From Candidatus Bathyarchaeota archaeon (lineage in GTDB: Archaea; Thermoproteota; Bathyarchaeia; RBG-16-48-13; JAGMEO01): 6,792 nt of DNA. The stretch spans positions 1 to 6,792 of the forward strand of contig JAUVYS010000069.1 in the NCBI GenBank assembly GCA_030602965.1, given 5' to 3'. The notes below the pieces were generated by a model, which saw only the letters and a program-made list of their open reading frames with translations, was not told where the DNA came from and ran no database searches. Below are positions 1 to 4,565 of the stretch, in pieces. The translations under genes were made by a program, and so were the position numbers. Every line of letters begins with the position of its first letter. Within the stretch, counting starts at the first letter, position 1.

Positions 1-1
1 A

Positions 2-889
2 GCAGAGATTGCGATTCTTGCTCAAAGTGGTATGAGAAGTGGAAGTCTGGCGAAGCTTACTTATGGACACGTAAAGAAGGGTCTTGAGAATGGAGAGATC
101 CCTTTGCGGATACACTTGTCATCAGGGCTTCTTAAGGGCAGAGTTAAGAGTTGCGATACCTTCATTGGGCCTGAAGCCATCGAATATCTGAAGTTGTATC
201 TTGAGAGTAGAAGGAGAGGCACCAGAAAGATCCCGGAAGAAAAGCTGACCGATGACAGCCCGCTGTTTCGGCATCATAAAAAGGAAGTAAAGATGTTAAG
301 TTATGACAGCATTTACGCTGACATTAGAAAAGCATTGCTTAGGACTGGATTAGCTCAAAAGACTGGTAAACCATCAGAAATAAGACCCCATAGTTTACGG
401 AAGTTCTTCAAGACCCAGATGGAAGCAGCAGGTGCTTCAAGTCGGTTTATTGAGCACATGATGGGGCATAAGCTTCCTGGTTCTGAGTCTTCATATTTCA
501 AACCAACAATTGATCAATTGAGAGAAGCGTATGTGAAAGGTCTTCCATTTCTCAGTTTATCTCCTCGAACAGATGTTGAAGACGAGTTTAAACGAGTTTT
601 ACAAACGGTTAAAGCAAAGCGTAGAGAGCCAGACATCATTAGGTTTGTTGATAAGATACTTGAAGCTTTAACCGAAGAAAAGGTCTATAGTGAAGCCCCA
701 TCTGAAGCATATTTTCATAATAATAACACAGTGAATGTATGCCTAAAATGTAAGAATTATGCTGATTCAGATGCTCTAGTATGCGATCAATGCGGAGAAA
801 AATTAAAAATAGAATGCTCTAGATGTAATACTTTGAATAAGCTTACTTCAAATTATTGTAAAAAATGTGGAAACAAAATAGATGCATAA
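2..889 (+). CDS. Tyrosine recombinase/integrase, C-terminal part (5' end beyond window), with double zinc ribbon
   Basis: Site-specific recombinase that cuts and rejoins DNA through a catalytic tyrosine; probably integrates or excises a mobile element. The frame is open to the left edge, so the Met at 32 is internal: it lies inside the box I motif SGMRSGSL. Counting from that Met, the catalytic set is visible: box I Arg2, a beta-hairpin Lys (K35 or K39), box II H120-x-x-R123 in PHSLRKFF, H146 in MMGH, and the nucleophile Tyr155 (codon 494-496), nine residues after H146 as in XerD-type enzymes. The N-terminal core-binding domain is missing. A charged linker (about 178-230) leads to two zinc ribbons, C237/C240/C251/C254 and C262/C265/C276/C279, both CxxC-x10-CxxC. 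Zinc ribbons at this end occur in other archaeal integrases. It converges with the next gene over 109 bp. Family certain; mobile partner and att site not visible. Confidence 0.93.
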   Translation, partial: AEIAILAQSGMRSGSLAKLTYGHVKKGLENGEIPLRIHLSSGLLKGRVKSCDTFIGPEAIEYLKLYLESRRRGTRKIPEEKLTDDSPLFRHHKKEVKMLSYDSIYADIRKALLRTGLAQKTGKPSEIRPHSLRKFFKTQMEAAGASSRFIEHMMGHKLPGSESSYFKPTIDQLREAYVKGLPFLSLSPRTDVEDEFKRVLQTVKAKRREPDIIRFVDKILEALTEEKVYSEAPSEAYFHNNNTVNVCLKCKNYADSDALVCDQCGEKLKIECSRCNTLNKLTSNYCKKCGNKIDA

Positions 890-998
890 ACAAACATAAA
901 ATCAAGATTCTATTATTCTATGAGAATTTGAGTCTCAGATTATCAAAATATCTTGTGATTAGTAATAAAGATGACAGATGATTCAGAAATATGACATC

Positions 999-1742
999 TT
1001 ACACATTTTTCTCAAGTATTTGAATTATATCTTCGGCATCTTTCACTAGATTTTGGTTTGATTCATTCATCTGGTTTACTATTGGGGTTTTTTTAGTGGT
1101 ATTCAATATATCTTTTAGGATTTTATCAACATCATCGTGCTTTTCTTTTAAAAGAGTACGCCCTCCAACCTTAATTTCAAAATTGTTTTCACCAAACTGA
1201 GAAATTAAATCCTCCAATTCTTGTTTCGGTGTTTTTCCTTTTAACAAGATCTCTTCAGAATTAAACCATTCTAAAGGATGCCCTTCAACATTTAAAATAT
1301 AATTTATCTCAAGATTAGCAGGTTGTTCGACACCTAAATCTTTCATCTTCTCAAAGATTCGATCTCTAACATGATTTTTTGCAGCTTCGTACAGAATTTT
1401 GTAATTTTGGAGTTCTTGATAAAAAGCTGCAATTTTTTTACGAAGATCTCTATTTATTTCAAAAAATAGATAATCATCAATTATTTCGTTCATTTCGTCT
1501 TCGATATCCCATTTCTCATAACGGTCTTCATAGGATACTGCGTAGTAATCTTGAATATTTACTAATAACAAGTTAAACACTTTCAGTAATGGACCATAGA
1601 CTCGATCTATGATCCTATCTTTTCTCACTTGAGAACGATAATACCACGACACAACCACGCTTATTGAAGCAATGATTAATGATAAGATTGAAATCCAATT
1701 CTCTACTAAAAAAACCACAATTGTATTAGACATTAGAACCAC
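999..1742 (-). CDS. Membrane-anchored protein of unknown function, one N-terminal TM segment
   Basis: A 247-residue protein with one hydrophobic segment (about residues 7-33, densest from I17 to Y35), followed by the basic stretch R36-R47. The positive-inside rule therefore places the rest in the cytoplasm. The soluble part is highly charged and mostly helical by eye; it opens with RVYGPLL, resembling the YxPL stretch of many uncharacterised single-pass proteins, and ends in a hydrophilic helix. No catalytic motif is recognised. The start is GTG at 1742 or ATG at 1733; a TATA-like box at 1765-1772 puts the transcript start at about 1742, so GTG would be leaderless and ATG would have a leader of about 9 nt. 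It follows the AbrB-like gene on the same strand after 61 bp. A sensor, adaptor or toxin-like effector is possible, but nothing visible decides. Confidence 0.8.
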   Translation of the reverse strand: MVLMSNTIVVFLVENWISILSLIIASISVVVSWYYRSQVRKDRIIDRVYGPLLKVFNLLLVNIQDYYAVSYEDRYEKWDIEDEMNEIIDDYLFFEINRDLRKKIAAFYQELQNYKILYEAAKNHVRDRIFEKMKDLGVEQPANLEINYILNVEGHPLEWFNSEEILLKGKTPKQELEDLISQFGENNFEIKVGGRTLLKEKHDDVDKILKDILNTTKKTPIVNQMNESNQNLVKDAEDIIQILEKNV

Positions 1743-1764
1743 ATTTGATAATAAATAATCCTCT

Positions 1765-1772
1765 TAAATAAA
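1765..1772 (-). promoter_or_regulatory. TATA-like box for the membrane protein gene
   Basis: TTTATTTA on the minus strand. Placing its first base at about -30 puts +1 at about 1742, the GTG of the downstream gene, which fits the leaderless transcription common in archaea. It lies between that gene and the AbrB-like gene, suggesting the membrane protein can be transcribed on its own. Support is position and composition only. Confidence 0.45.
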
Positions 1773-1803
1773 TCTCAATAGGAAAACCGAAGATTCATTA
1801 ATC

Positions 1804-1962
1804 TTATTTTTCGATGAATTTTAACGTTAAAGTTTTATTGACTAATACTCGCCATTCAAGACTGTATTTTTTTCCGGGTTTTAAGCCAATCTTTTTGACT
1901 ATATGTTGTGGAACAGAGATGCGAAACTCATCAACTTTTTCAAACTCTTGATTGTAAGTCAT
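1804..1962 (-). CDS. AbrB/SpoVT-type swapped-hairpin DNA-binding protein, 52 aa
   Basis: A short complete reading frame: ATG at 1962, TAA at 1804-1806, 52 residues. Residues 13-33 read FRISVPQHIVKKIGLKPG followed by KKY. This matches the AbrB/SpoVT/MazE-like N-terminal signature, in which a strand ends in I-x-V/I-P, then a helix, then (K/R)-(K/I)-(L/I)-G-L-K-x-G. Such proteins dimerise as swapped hairpins and bind operator DNA; many archaeal ones are antitoxins or small regulators. The domain fills the whole protein, leaving a short tail (about 34-52). An ATATAAAAA-type box (1976-1984 on the plus strand) sits about 14 bp before the ATG, too close for an ordinary TATA-to-leaderless arrangement, so the true promoter is unclear. 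No obvious toxin lies next to it unless the 247-residue membrane protein downstream is its partner, which is speculation. Confidence 0.75.
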   Translation of the reverse strand: MTYNQEFEKVDEFRISVPQHIVKKIGLKPGKKYSLEWRVLVNKTLTLKFIEK

Positions 1963-2091
1963 TTCAATAATCTCAATATAAAAATACTAAGAAAAAACAG
2001 TTTTACCAATCTAAAAATCTGATATTGTGGGAAAAAGAATGGCTATAAAAATTAGCTTTTTCTTTGAGAAGCAATAGTGTATTGACAAGCT

Positions 2092-2105
2092 TTATGCAAG
2101 CATAA
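2092..2105. repeat. Dyad TTATGC-AA-GCATAA downstream of the zinc-ribbon gene
   Basis: Perfect 6+2+6 inverted repeat ending 6 bp past the stop of the 75-residue gene. As RNA it could make only a tiny hairpin; as DNA it has operator-like symmetry. No U-run follows it directly on the minus strand, so a terminator role is weak. Function unknown. Confidence 0.4.
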
Positions 2106-2111
2106 TTTAGA

Positions 2112-2339
2112 TTATGGTACTATAATCGCTTGTTTAAGGCGTTCTTTATGCGCTAAATCAGTGAATGTAGAGATAATGAGTTTATTGCAGGATGGACAGT
2201 AAAAAACACCTTTGAATCTTATCCACTTACAATTTTTTGAATTAGGTATACTGTATCTTCTATAAACAGTATCACATTTTCTTAATGCTCTACAATTCGG
2301 ACAACGAAAATTAATTTTTGGCAATTTTAAAACATACAT
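2112..2339 (-). CDS. Small zinc-ribbon protein, 75 aa, function unknown
   Basis: The protein begins MYVLKLPKINFRCPNC and carries a treble-clef or zinc-ribbon-like pair of knuckles, C13-P-N-C16 and C48-P-S-C51, separated by 31 residues. Two further cysteines (C22, C37) lie between them. The middle is rich in basic and aromatic residues (RRYSIP, KWIRF), which suits nucleic-acid binding. The C-terminal tail is a basic helix (HKERLKQAI). Small stand-alone zinc ribbons of this sort are common in archaeal plasmids and viruses, often as accessory transcription factors, but I do not recognise a specific family. Start ATG at 2339, with a possible weak GGAAG just upstream. Its promoter region holds one copy of the ACTTTCCACRTG motif shared with the 281-residue and winged-helix genes, implying co-regulation with them. 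Confidence 0.75.
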   Translation of the reverse strand: MYVLKLPKINFRCPNCRALRKCDTVYRRYSIPNSKNCKWIRFKGVFYCPSCNKLIISTFTDLAHKERLKQAIIVP

Positions 2340-2357
2340 CTTCCATATGTGGATTTA

Positions 2358-2369
2358 CACGTGGAAAGT
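2358..2369 (-). promoter_or_regulatory. Putative operator, ACTTTCCACGTG copy A
   Basis: ACTTTCCACGTG on the minus strand, 19 bp upstream of the zinc-ribbon gene start. It is identical to one arm plus centre of the 18-bp palindrome at 3981-3998. It lies where the transcript start would fall if the ATATAT at 2381-2386 is the TATA box, a position expected for repression. An imperfect TCCA-TATG-TGGA dyad (2342-2353) follows immediately and may be a second, weaker site. Confidence 0.65.
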
Positions 2370-2381
2370 TCCGTATACGGA
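2370..2381. repeat. 12-bp perfect palindrome TCCGTATACGGA in the zinc-ribbon gene promoter
   Basis: Perfect dyad directly abutting operator copy A and overlapping the first base of the ATATAT box at 2381-2386. It contains TATA within CGTATACG, so it could be a binding site for another dimeric regulator or the core promoter itself. No second copy was seen in the window. Confidence 0.5.
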
Positions 2382-2386
2382 TATAT
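2381..2386 (-). promoter_or_regulatory. TATA-like box for the zinc-ribbon gene
   Basis: ATATAT, read on the minus strand in the context TTCATATATCC. Its distance predicts a transcript start near 2357-2360, leaving a leader of about 20 nt before ATG 2339. The overlap with the palindrome at 2370-2381 and the closeness of operator A make this a compact regulated promoter. Assignment is by position only. Confidence 0.4.
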
Positions 2387-2542
2387 GAAGTTTATTATGT
2401 AAAAGTTATGATTCTGATATTATGAAATAGAGAAAGTGGGGATTTTTATTGGTTTTATTCAAATCAATTCTGCTAATTTTCTTCAGATATTTTTAACATT
2501 TTATCTTCTGGATCCTTTTATTCCTCGTTGATATTTTATGGG

Positions 2543-2550
2543 TTTTAAAA
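2543..2550 (+). promoter_or_regulatory. TATA-like box for the 281-residue gene
   Basis: TTTTAAAA, predicting a transcript start near 2573 and a leader of about 40 nt. Operator copy B (2560-2571) lies between this box and the predicted start, a classic place for an archaeal repressor to block polymerase recruitment. An alternative TTTTTATAT at 2596-2604 is only about 7 bp from the start codon and is too close. Confidence 0.4.
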
Positions 2551-2559
2551 GAATGGTTT

Positions 2560-2571
2560 CATGTGGAAAGT
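2560..2571 (-). promoter_or_regulatory. Putative operator, ACTTTCCACATG copy B
   Basis: CATGTGGAAAGT on the plus strand, i.e. ACTTTCCACATG on the minus strand. It differs from copies A and C by one base (A for G) and keeps a partial second arm (TTTC directly before ATGTGGAAA). It lies 40 bp upstream of the GTG at 2611, between the TTTTAAAA box and the predicted transcript start. Confidence 0.6.
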
Positions 2572-2610
2572 AATACAGGGTGTTTTTTTGGCGTATTTTT
2601 ATATTGAAAA

Positions 2611-3456
2611 GTGATGAAAAAAGAGAGTTCTAAAGACCTAAGTAAGGATTCTACTAAGGGCCATACTGGAATCACAAAACGTATTCAAGAAGCTATTCGA
2701 AGATATCCAAATTCAAAGGCAAAAGCGCTCTGTCAGTTTTTAAAAATTGATTACAGTAAGTATAAACAAATGATTTGGACTGAAACTCATAGAATTAAGA
2801 AATACAGATCTACTGAGGTTTTAGGCCGACCCCTAGACCCCCAATCTCATCGTGTTGAGTATTCAGTCATAATTGATAGCGATAGTTTAGAATTGCTAAG
2901 TAAGGAAACAAAAAAACATAGAAACGCTAAAGGAGTTTGGTACCGGTCTGGTAATCGTAATCGTGCTTTAGTGTATTCTGATAGTTTTGTTTCAATCAAT
3001 GTGTTTCATAAGAGTAGATCCTGTCGGATCTTAATGGGTAAACCTATGCCTGAAAACCATTTCAAAGTTCATGTTGTAGACGCTTTCTTCAACGGAGGAC
3101 TTGATTTACTTACGTGCGAGGACCTAGCTAGACGTATGGAGATCAGGAGTAAACATCGTACTTTTTTGGTTGGTGATGTTTCACCCTTTAAAATAGATTA
3201 TTATAAATCATCTTTGGGATTACAGATTTTATCTGATAAGAGCCATCCTCAATATATTGAGGCAATTGAAAATTGCCCTAGTTGGGTGCGATTACTTATT
3301 AATAGTAATCTTGAGTATGCAAAACAGATGAACCTACACTTAGATGTTTTAAGAGGTATAGGTGAACAAACCGCAGGCTTGGAAAAGGAAGTGAAAAAAT
3401 TTAGTGAATGTATTGATCGTTTGATTGACTATTTAGACAAAAGAATAAAATTATAA
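2611..3456 (+). CDS. Unrecognised 281-aa protein with predicted N-terminal helix-turn-helix and C-terminal helical tail
   Basis: I do not recognise a family. Residues 3-20 are a Ser/Lys-rich, probably disordered lead-in. Residues about 21-65 (ITKRIQEAIRRYPNSKAKALCQFL and the following KYKQMIW stretch) look like a helix-turn-helix, so DNA binding is plausible. The middle, about 82-200, is mixed alpha/beta with clustered basic residues (YRSGNRNRALVY, HKSRSCRI) and a DLLTCEDLARRMEIRS helix. Residues about 215-240 read YIEAIENCPSWVRLLINSN, and about 240-281 form an amphipathic, possibly coiled-coil tail. There is no signal peptide, membrane segment or clear nuclease or ATPase motif. Start is GTG 2611 or the adjacent ATG 2614. 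Its promoter shares the ACTTTCCACRTG operator with its two regulon neighbours, and it converges on the winged-helix gene. A plasmid or viral replication or partition protein is a guess; a regulator is equally possible. Confidence 0.8.
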   Translation: MMKKESSKDLSKDSTKGHTGITKRIQEAIRRYPNSKAKALCQFLKIDYSKYKQMIWTETHRIKKYRSTEVLGRPLDPQSHRVEYSVIIDSDSLELLSKETKKHRNAKGVWYRSGNRNRALVYSDSFVSINVFHKSRSCRILMGKPMPENHFKVHVVDAFFNGGLDLLTCEDLARRMEIRSKHRTFLVGDVSPFKIDYYKSSLGLQILSDKSHPQYIEAIENCPSWVRLLINSNLEYAKQMNLHLDVLRGIGEQTAGLEKEVKKFSECIDRLIDYLDKRIKL

Positions 3457-3525
3457 TCTCAATAAAATTGGAAAAGGAATTTTTAGATGAATATGCAAGA
3501 TTATAGAAATTTTAAGTCTACAACC

Positions 3526-3945
3526 TCAATTCTCATTAATATCAAGTCTTTTAATGTCGTATACTCCACGATTGATCCTTATGATTACTCCATCTCTTTT
3601 TAACCTGGCTATAGTTGAGGTGATAGAGTTGCTGAAAGGAGCTCCCACTTTTAAAGCAATATTGGAAACCTGTAATGGTCCATATTGTCTTAGTACATTC
3701 GTAATCTTTTCGTAGTAGCTGGATCCCGAAGTTTCTCCTTCAGTCTTCTTGGATGTTTTAGGGGCAGTTTGTCTGACAAGTAGTGATTTTATGGTTTCTT
3801 TGTTTTTTTCAACTTGTTTCTTTAAATCTTGGAGTTCTAAATATATTGATACTGAATAGTTGCTTTGGTCTCTCATTTTCTGCATAATACCTTCAACATA
3901 GATGTCTATCGTATCTAATACCCAGGTCTGATCTTTTGGCTTCAT
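3526..3945 (-). CDS. Coiled-coil plus winged-helix DNA-binding protein, likely regulator, 139 aa
   Basis: Probable transcription factor. Residues about 8-27 form an amphipathic helix and about 31-57 a heptad-rich coiled coil (IYLELQDLKKQVEKN), which would dimerise the protein. A polar linker (58-76) leads to a C-terminal winged helix, about 77-131: helix YYEKITNVLRQYG, helix QVSNIALKVG, recognition helix about 105-118 (SNSITSTIARLKRDG), then the wing hairpin VIIRINRGVYDIK. The domain resembles archaeal wHTH modules that sense nothing themselves and bind palindromes as dimers. An 18-bp perfect palindrome lies 36 bp upstream of its ATG, abutting a TATA-like box, which suggests autoregulation. 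The same half-site stands before the zinc-ribbon and 281-residue genes. It converges with the latter over 69 bp. DNA binding is well supported; the target assignment is inference. Confidence 0.82.
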   Translation of the reverse strand: MKPKDQTWVLDTIDIYVEGIMQKMRDQSNYSVSIYLELQDLKKQVEKNKETIKSLLVRQTAPKTSKKTEGETSGSSYYEKITNVLRQYGPLQVSNIALKVGAPFSNSITSTIARLKRDGVIIRINRGVYDIKRLDINEN

Positions 3946-3970
3946 TTTATCTCATTTAAAAAATATGCTC

Positions 3971-3978
3971 ATTTAAAT
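3971..3978 (-). promoter_or_regulatory. TATA-like box for the winged-helix gene
   Basis: ATTTAAAT, itself palindromic. Counting from its upstream base on the minus strand gives +1 near 3948, about 3 nt before ATG 3945, so a leaderless or nearly leaderless mRNA. The palindromic operator occupies the adjoining BRE position, so a bound regulator would compete with TFB/TBP. Confidence 0.5.
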
Positions 3979-3980
3979 CC

Positions 3981-3998
3981 ACTTTCCACGTGGAAAGT
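3981..3998. promoter_or_regulatory. 18-bp perfect palindromic operator ACTTTCCACGTGGAAAGT, copy C
   Basis: Perfect dyad with nine-base arms ACTTTCCAC/GTGGAAAGT, 36 bp upstream of the winged-helix gene and 2 bp from its TATA-like box. Its 12-base core ACTTTCCACRTG recurs at 2358-2369 and 2560-2571, both in promoter regions. The symmetry suits a dimeric wHTH protein with a coiled coil. This is the strongest regulatory site in the window and probably the highest-affinity copy. Confidence 0.78.
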
Positions 3999-4055
3999 CT
4001 GCAAGATCTCAGGTATTTAGCTCAAATGTTCAAAGAAGGTGTAATGTGATAAATG

Positions 4056-4142
4056 ATGGAGGAAAAAACCCTCTAAAATAATCAATCCCTCTAGAGACTC
4101 TATACAGGATTAATTACTCTAAGCTTTAATGAAATCCTCCAT
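4056..4142. repeat. Nested inverted repeats with a CTCTA cluster
   Basis: Outer arms ATGGAGGA (4056-4063) and TCCTCCAT (4135-4142) are perfect. Inner arms TAATCAATCC (4079-4088) and GGATTAATTA (4107-4116) pair with one mismatch and share nearly the same centre. Between and around them CTCTA occurs four times (4071, 4089, 4098, 4117), and CTCTAGAG (4089-4096) is palindromic. The near-common centre would allow an elongated stem with an internal loop, so a structured RNA or a protein-binding array is possible. Confidence 0.5.
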
Positions 4143-4303
4143 TTCCCAAATAATATAGTTAGAGTATTCAATTCTTTGCTAGATACATAGATTCAAGTTA
4201 TTTTGGTATAATCCAAGCTCAAGGAAGATATGAAAACTCCTTTTTTATTACTTAATATCAGAAAATTGCTCTGAAAAATTCATCATTTTAATTTTAAATC
4301 GAC

Positions 4304-4368
4304 TTTTAGGGTGTAATCGTTTACATTAGCCTACTAATGTAAAAATATGGGTTTTAGGTTGCAAAGAA
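4304..4368 (+). repeat. Composite repeat unit, copy 1
   Basis: Order of elements: TTTTAGG, GGGTGTAATCGTTTACA, a hairpin (4320-4343), TATGG, GTTTTAGGT, TGCAAAGAA. The same order returns at 4417-4498 with small indels, indicating an ancient tandem duplication or two related sites. No coding potential was seen. Confidence 0.5.
4320..4343. repeat. Strong hairpin TTTACATTAG-CCTA-CTAATGTAAA
   Basis: Perfect 10-bp stem with a 4-nt loop, followed by an A-run (4341-4345) and not a T-run on the plus strand. On the minus strand the stem would be preceded, not followed, by the T-run, so it is not a standard terminator in either direction. A cruciform, protein site or RNA hairpin is likelier. It is the core of repeat copy 1. 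Confidence 0.65.
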
Positions 4369-4387
4369 GCCCGTTTTGAGCTTCTTT
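4363..4387. repeat. Stem AAAGAAGC/GCTTCTTT with 9-nt loop
   Basis: Perfect 8-bp arms at 4363-4370 and 4380-4387 around CCGTTTTGA. On the plus strand the 3' arm ends in CTTCTTTCTC, so it could be a weak terminator-like element, but no gene precedes it on that strand. Its 3' arm overlaps the pyrimidine arm of the next stem (4384-4419), so the two would compete as alternative RNA folds. Confidence 0.45.
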
Positions 4388-4419
4388 CTCTACTACATAT
4401 ATGTATGTTGTAGGGGGGG
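4384..4419. repeat. Stem with core 4390-4413 extended by a CT tract facing G7
   Basis: Core arms 4390-4399 and 4404-4413 pair with one T-T mismatch around the loop TATG. Outside them CTTTCT (4384-4389) faces GGGGGG (4414-4419), giving two G-C and four G-U pairs in RNA. G7 is unusual in such AT-rich DNA. The extension is favourable only as plus-strand RNA, which hints at an RNA and not just a DNA site, but this is weak evidence. Confidence 0.4.
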
Positions 4420-4498
4420 TGTATGGTTTACACTTGAGTAAACCCTGATTTTGCTTTCCAGAAGTATGGAAATACTTGTTTTAGGTGATGCAAAAGAA
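4417..4498 (+). repeat. Composite repeat unit, copy 2
   Basis: Elements in the same order as 4304-4368: GGGTGTATGGTTTACA, an inverted repeat (GGTTTAC 4425-4431 / GTAAACC 4438-4444), TATGG, GTTTTAGGT, TGCAAAAGAA. It is about 20 bp longer than copy 1 because extra sequence lies between the dyad and TATGG. That insert includes TTTCCA (4455-4460), which with TGGAAA (4467-4472) recalls the operator half-sites at a wider spacing, and AAGTAT-GGAA-ATACTT (4462-4477) is another dyad. Confidence 0.5.
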
Positions 4499-4565
4499 AT
4501 ATTGATGATCACTACGTAATTATTAACAGAATTAATTGTGTAAATAGGGAATTAATAGAAGTAGA

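Larger units (their letters stand above)
3999..4565. other. Gene-poor, repeat-rich region with no credible CDS
   Basis: About 570 bp between the palindromic operator and the DUF5131 gene. Every ATG frame I followed closes within about 17 codons. I saw no tRNA cloverleaf, T-loop or CRISPR repeat. Instead there are nested inverted repeats (4056-4142), a strong hairpin (4320-4343), further stems (4363-4387, 4384-4419, 4425-4444), a G7 tract (4413-4419), and two diverged copies of a composite unit (4304-4368 and 4417-4498). It could hold a plasmid origin, a small RNA or a large regulatory region for 4566-5297; sequence alone does not say which. Confidence 0.6.

Noticed and set aside
507..520. Perfect palindrome CAATTGATCAATTG shortly after the integrase catalytic Tyr codon
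   Set aside because: Within conserved coding sequence (TIDQL) and explained by codons; no partner att-like copy found elsewhere in the window.
921..937. TGAGA/TCTCA stem between the integrase and membrane protein genes
   Set aside because: Only 5 bp with no T-run after it; not a convincing terminator.
1379..1576. 65-codon plus-strand ORF
   Set aside because: Lies wholly antisense to the 247-residue membrane protein gene; its translation shows no recognisable domain.
2458..2465. TTCAAATC resembling a tRNA T-loop
   Set aside because: Flanks do not pair into a T-stem and no acceptor or anticodon arms surround it.
2436..2531. GTG-started 31-codon hydrophobic ORF in the divergent promoter region
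   Set aside because: AT-rich DNA readily produces Phe/Ile/Leu-rich frames; no ribosome binding site or recognisable pattern, and it would sit in a regulatory region.
4221..4246. AAGGA/TCCTT stem followed by a run of six T
   Set aside because: Terminator-like, but the stem is 5 bp with a 12-nt loop and no gene lies upstream on that strand.
4230..4274. 14-codon ORF preceded by AAGGAAGAT
   Set aside because: Has a Shine-Dalgarno-like sequence but is too short and not attached to a downstream gene as a leader peptide.
4466..4519. 17-codon ORF MEILVLGDAKEILMITT
   Set aside because: Faintly resembles the N-terminus of DNA methylases (GDA-x-E-x-L), but it is short, overlaps repeat copy 2, and no continuation was found in other frames.
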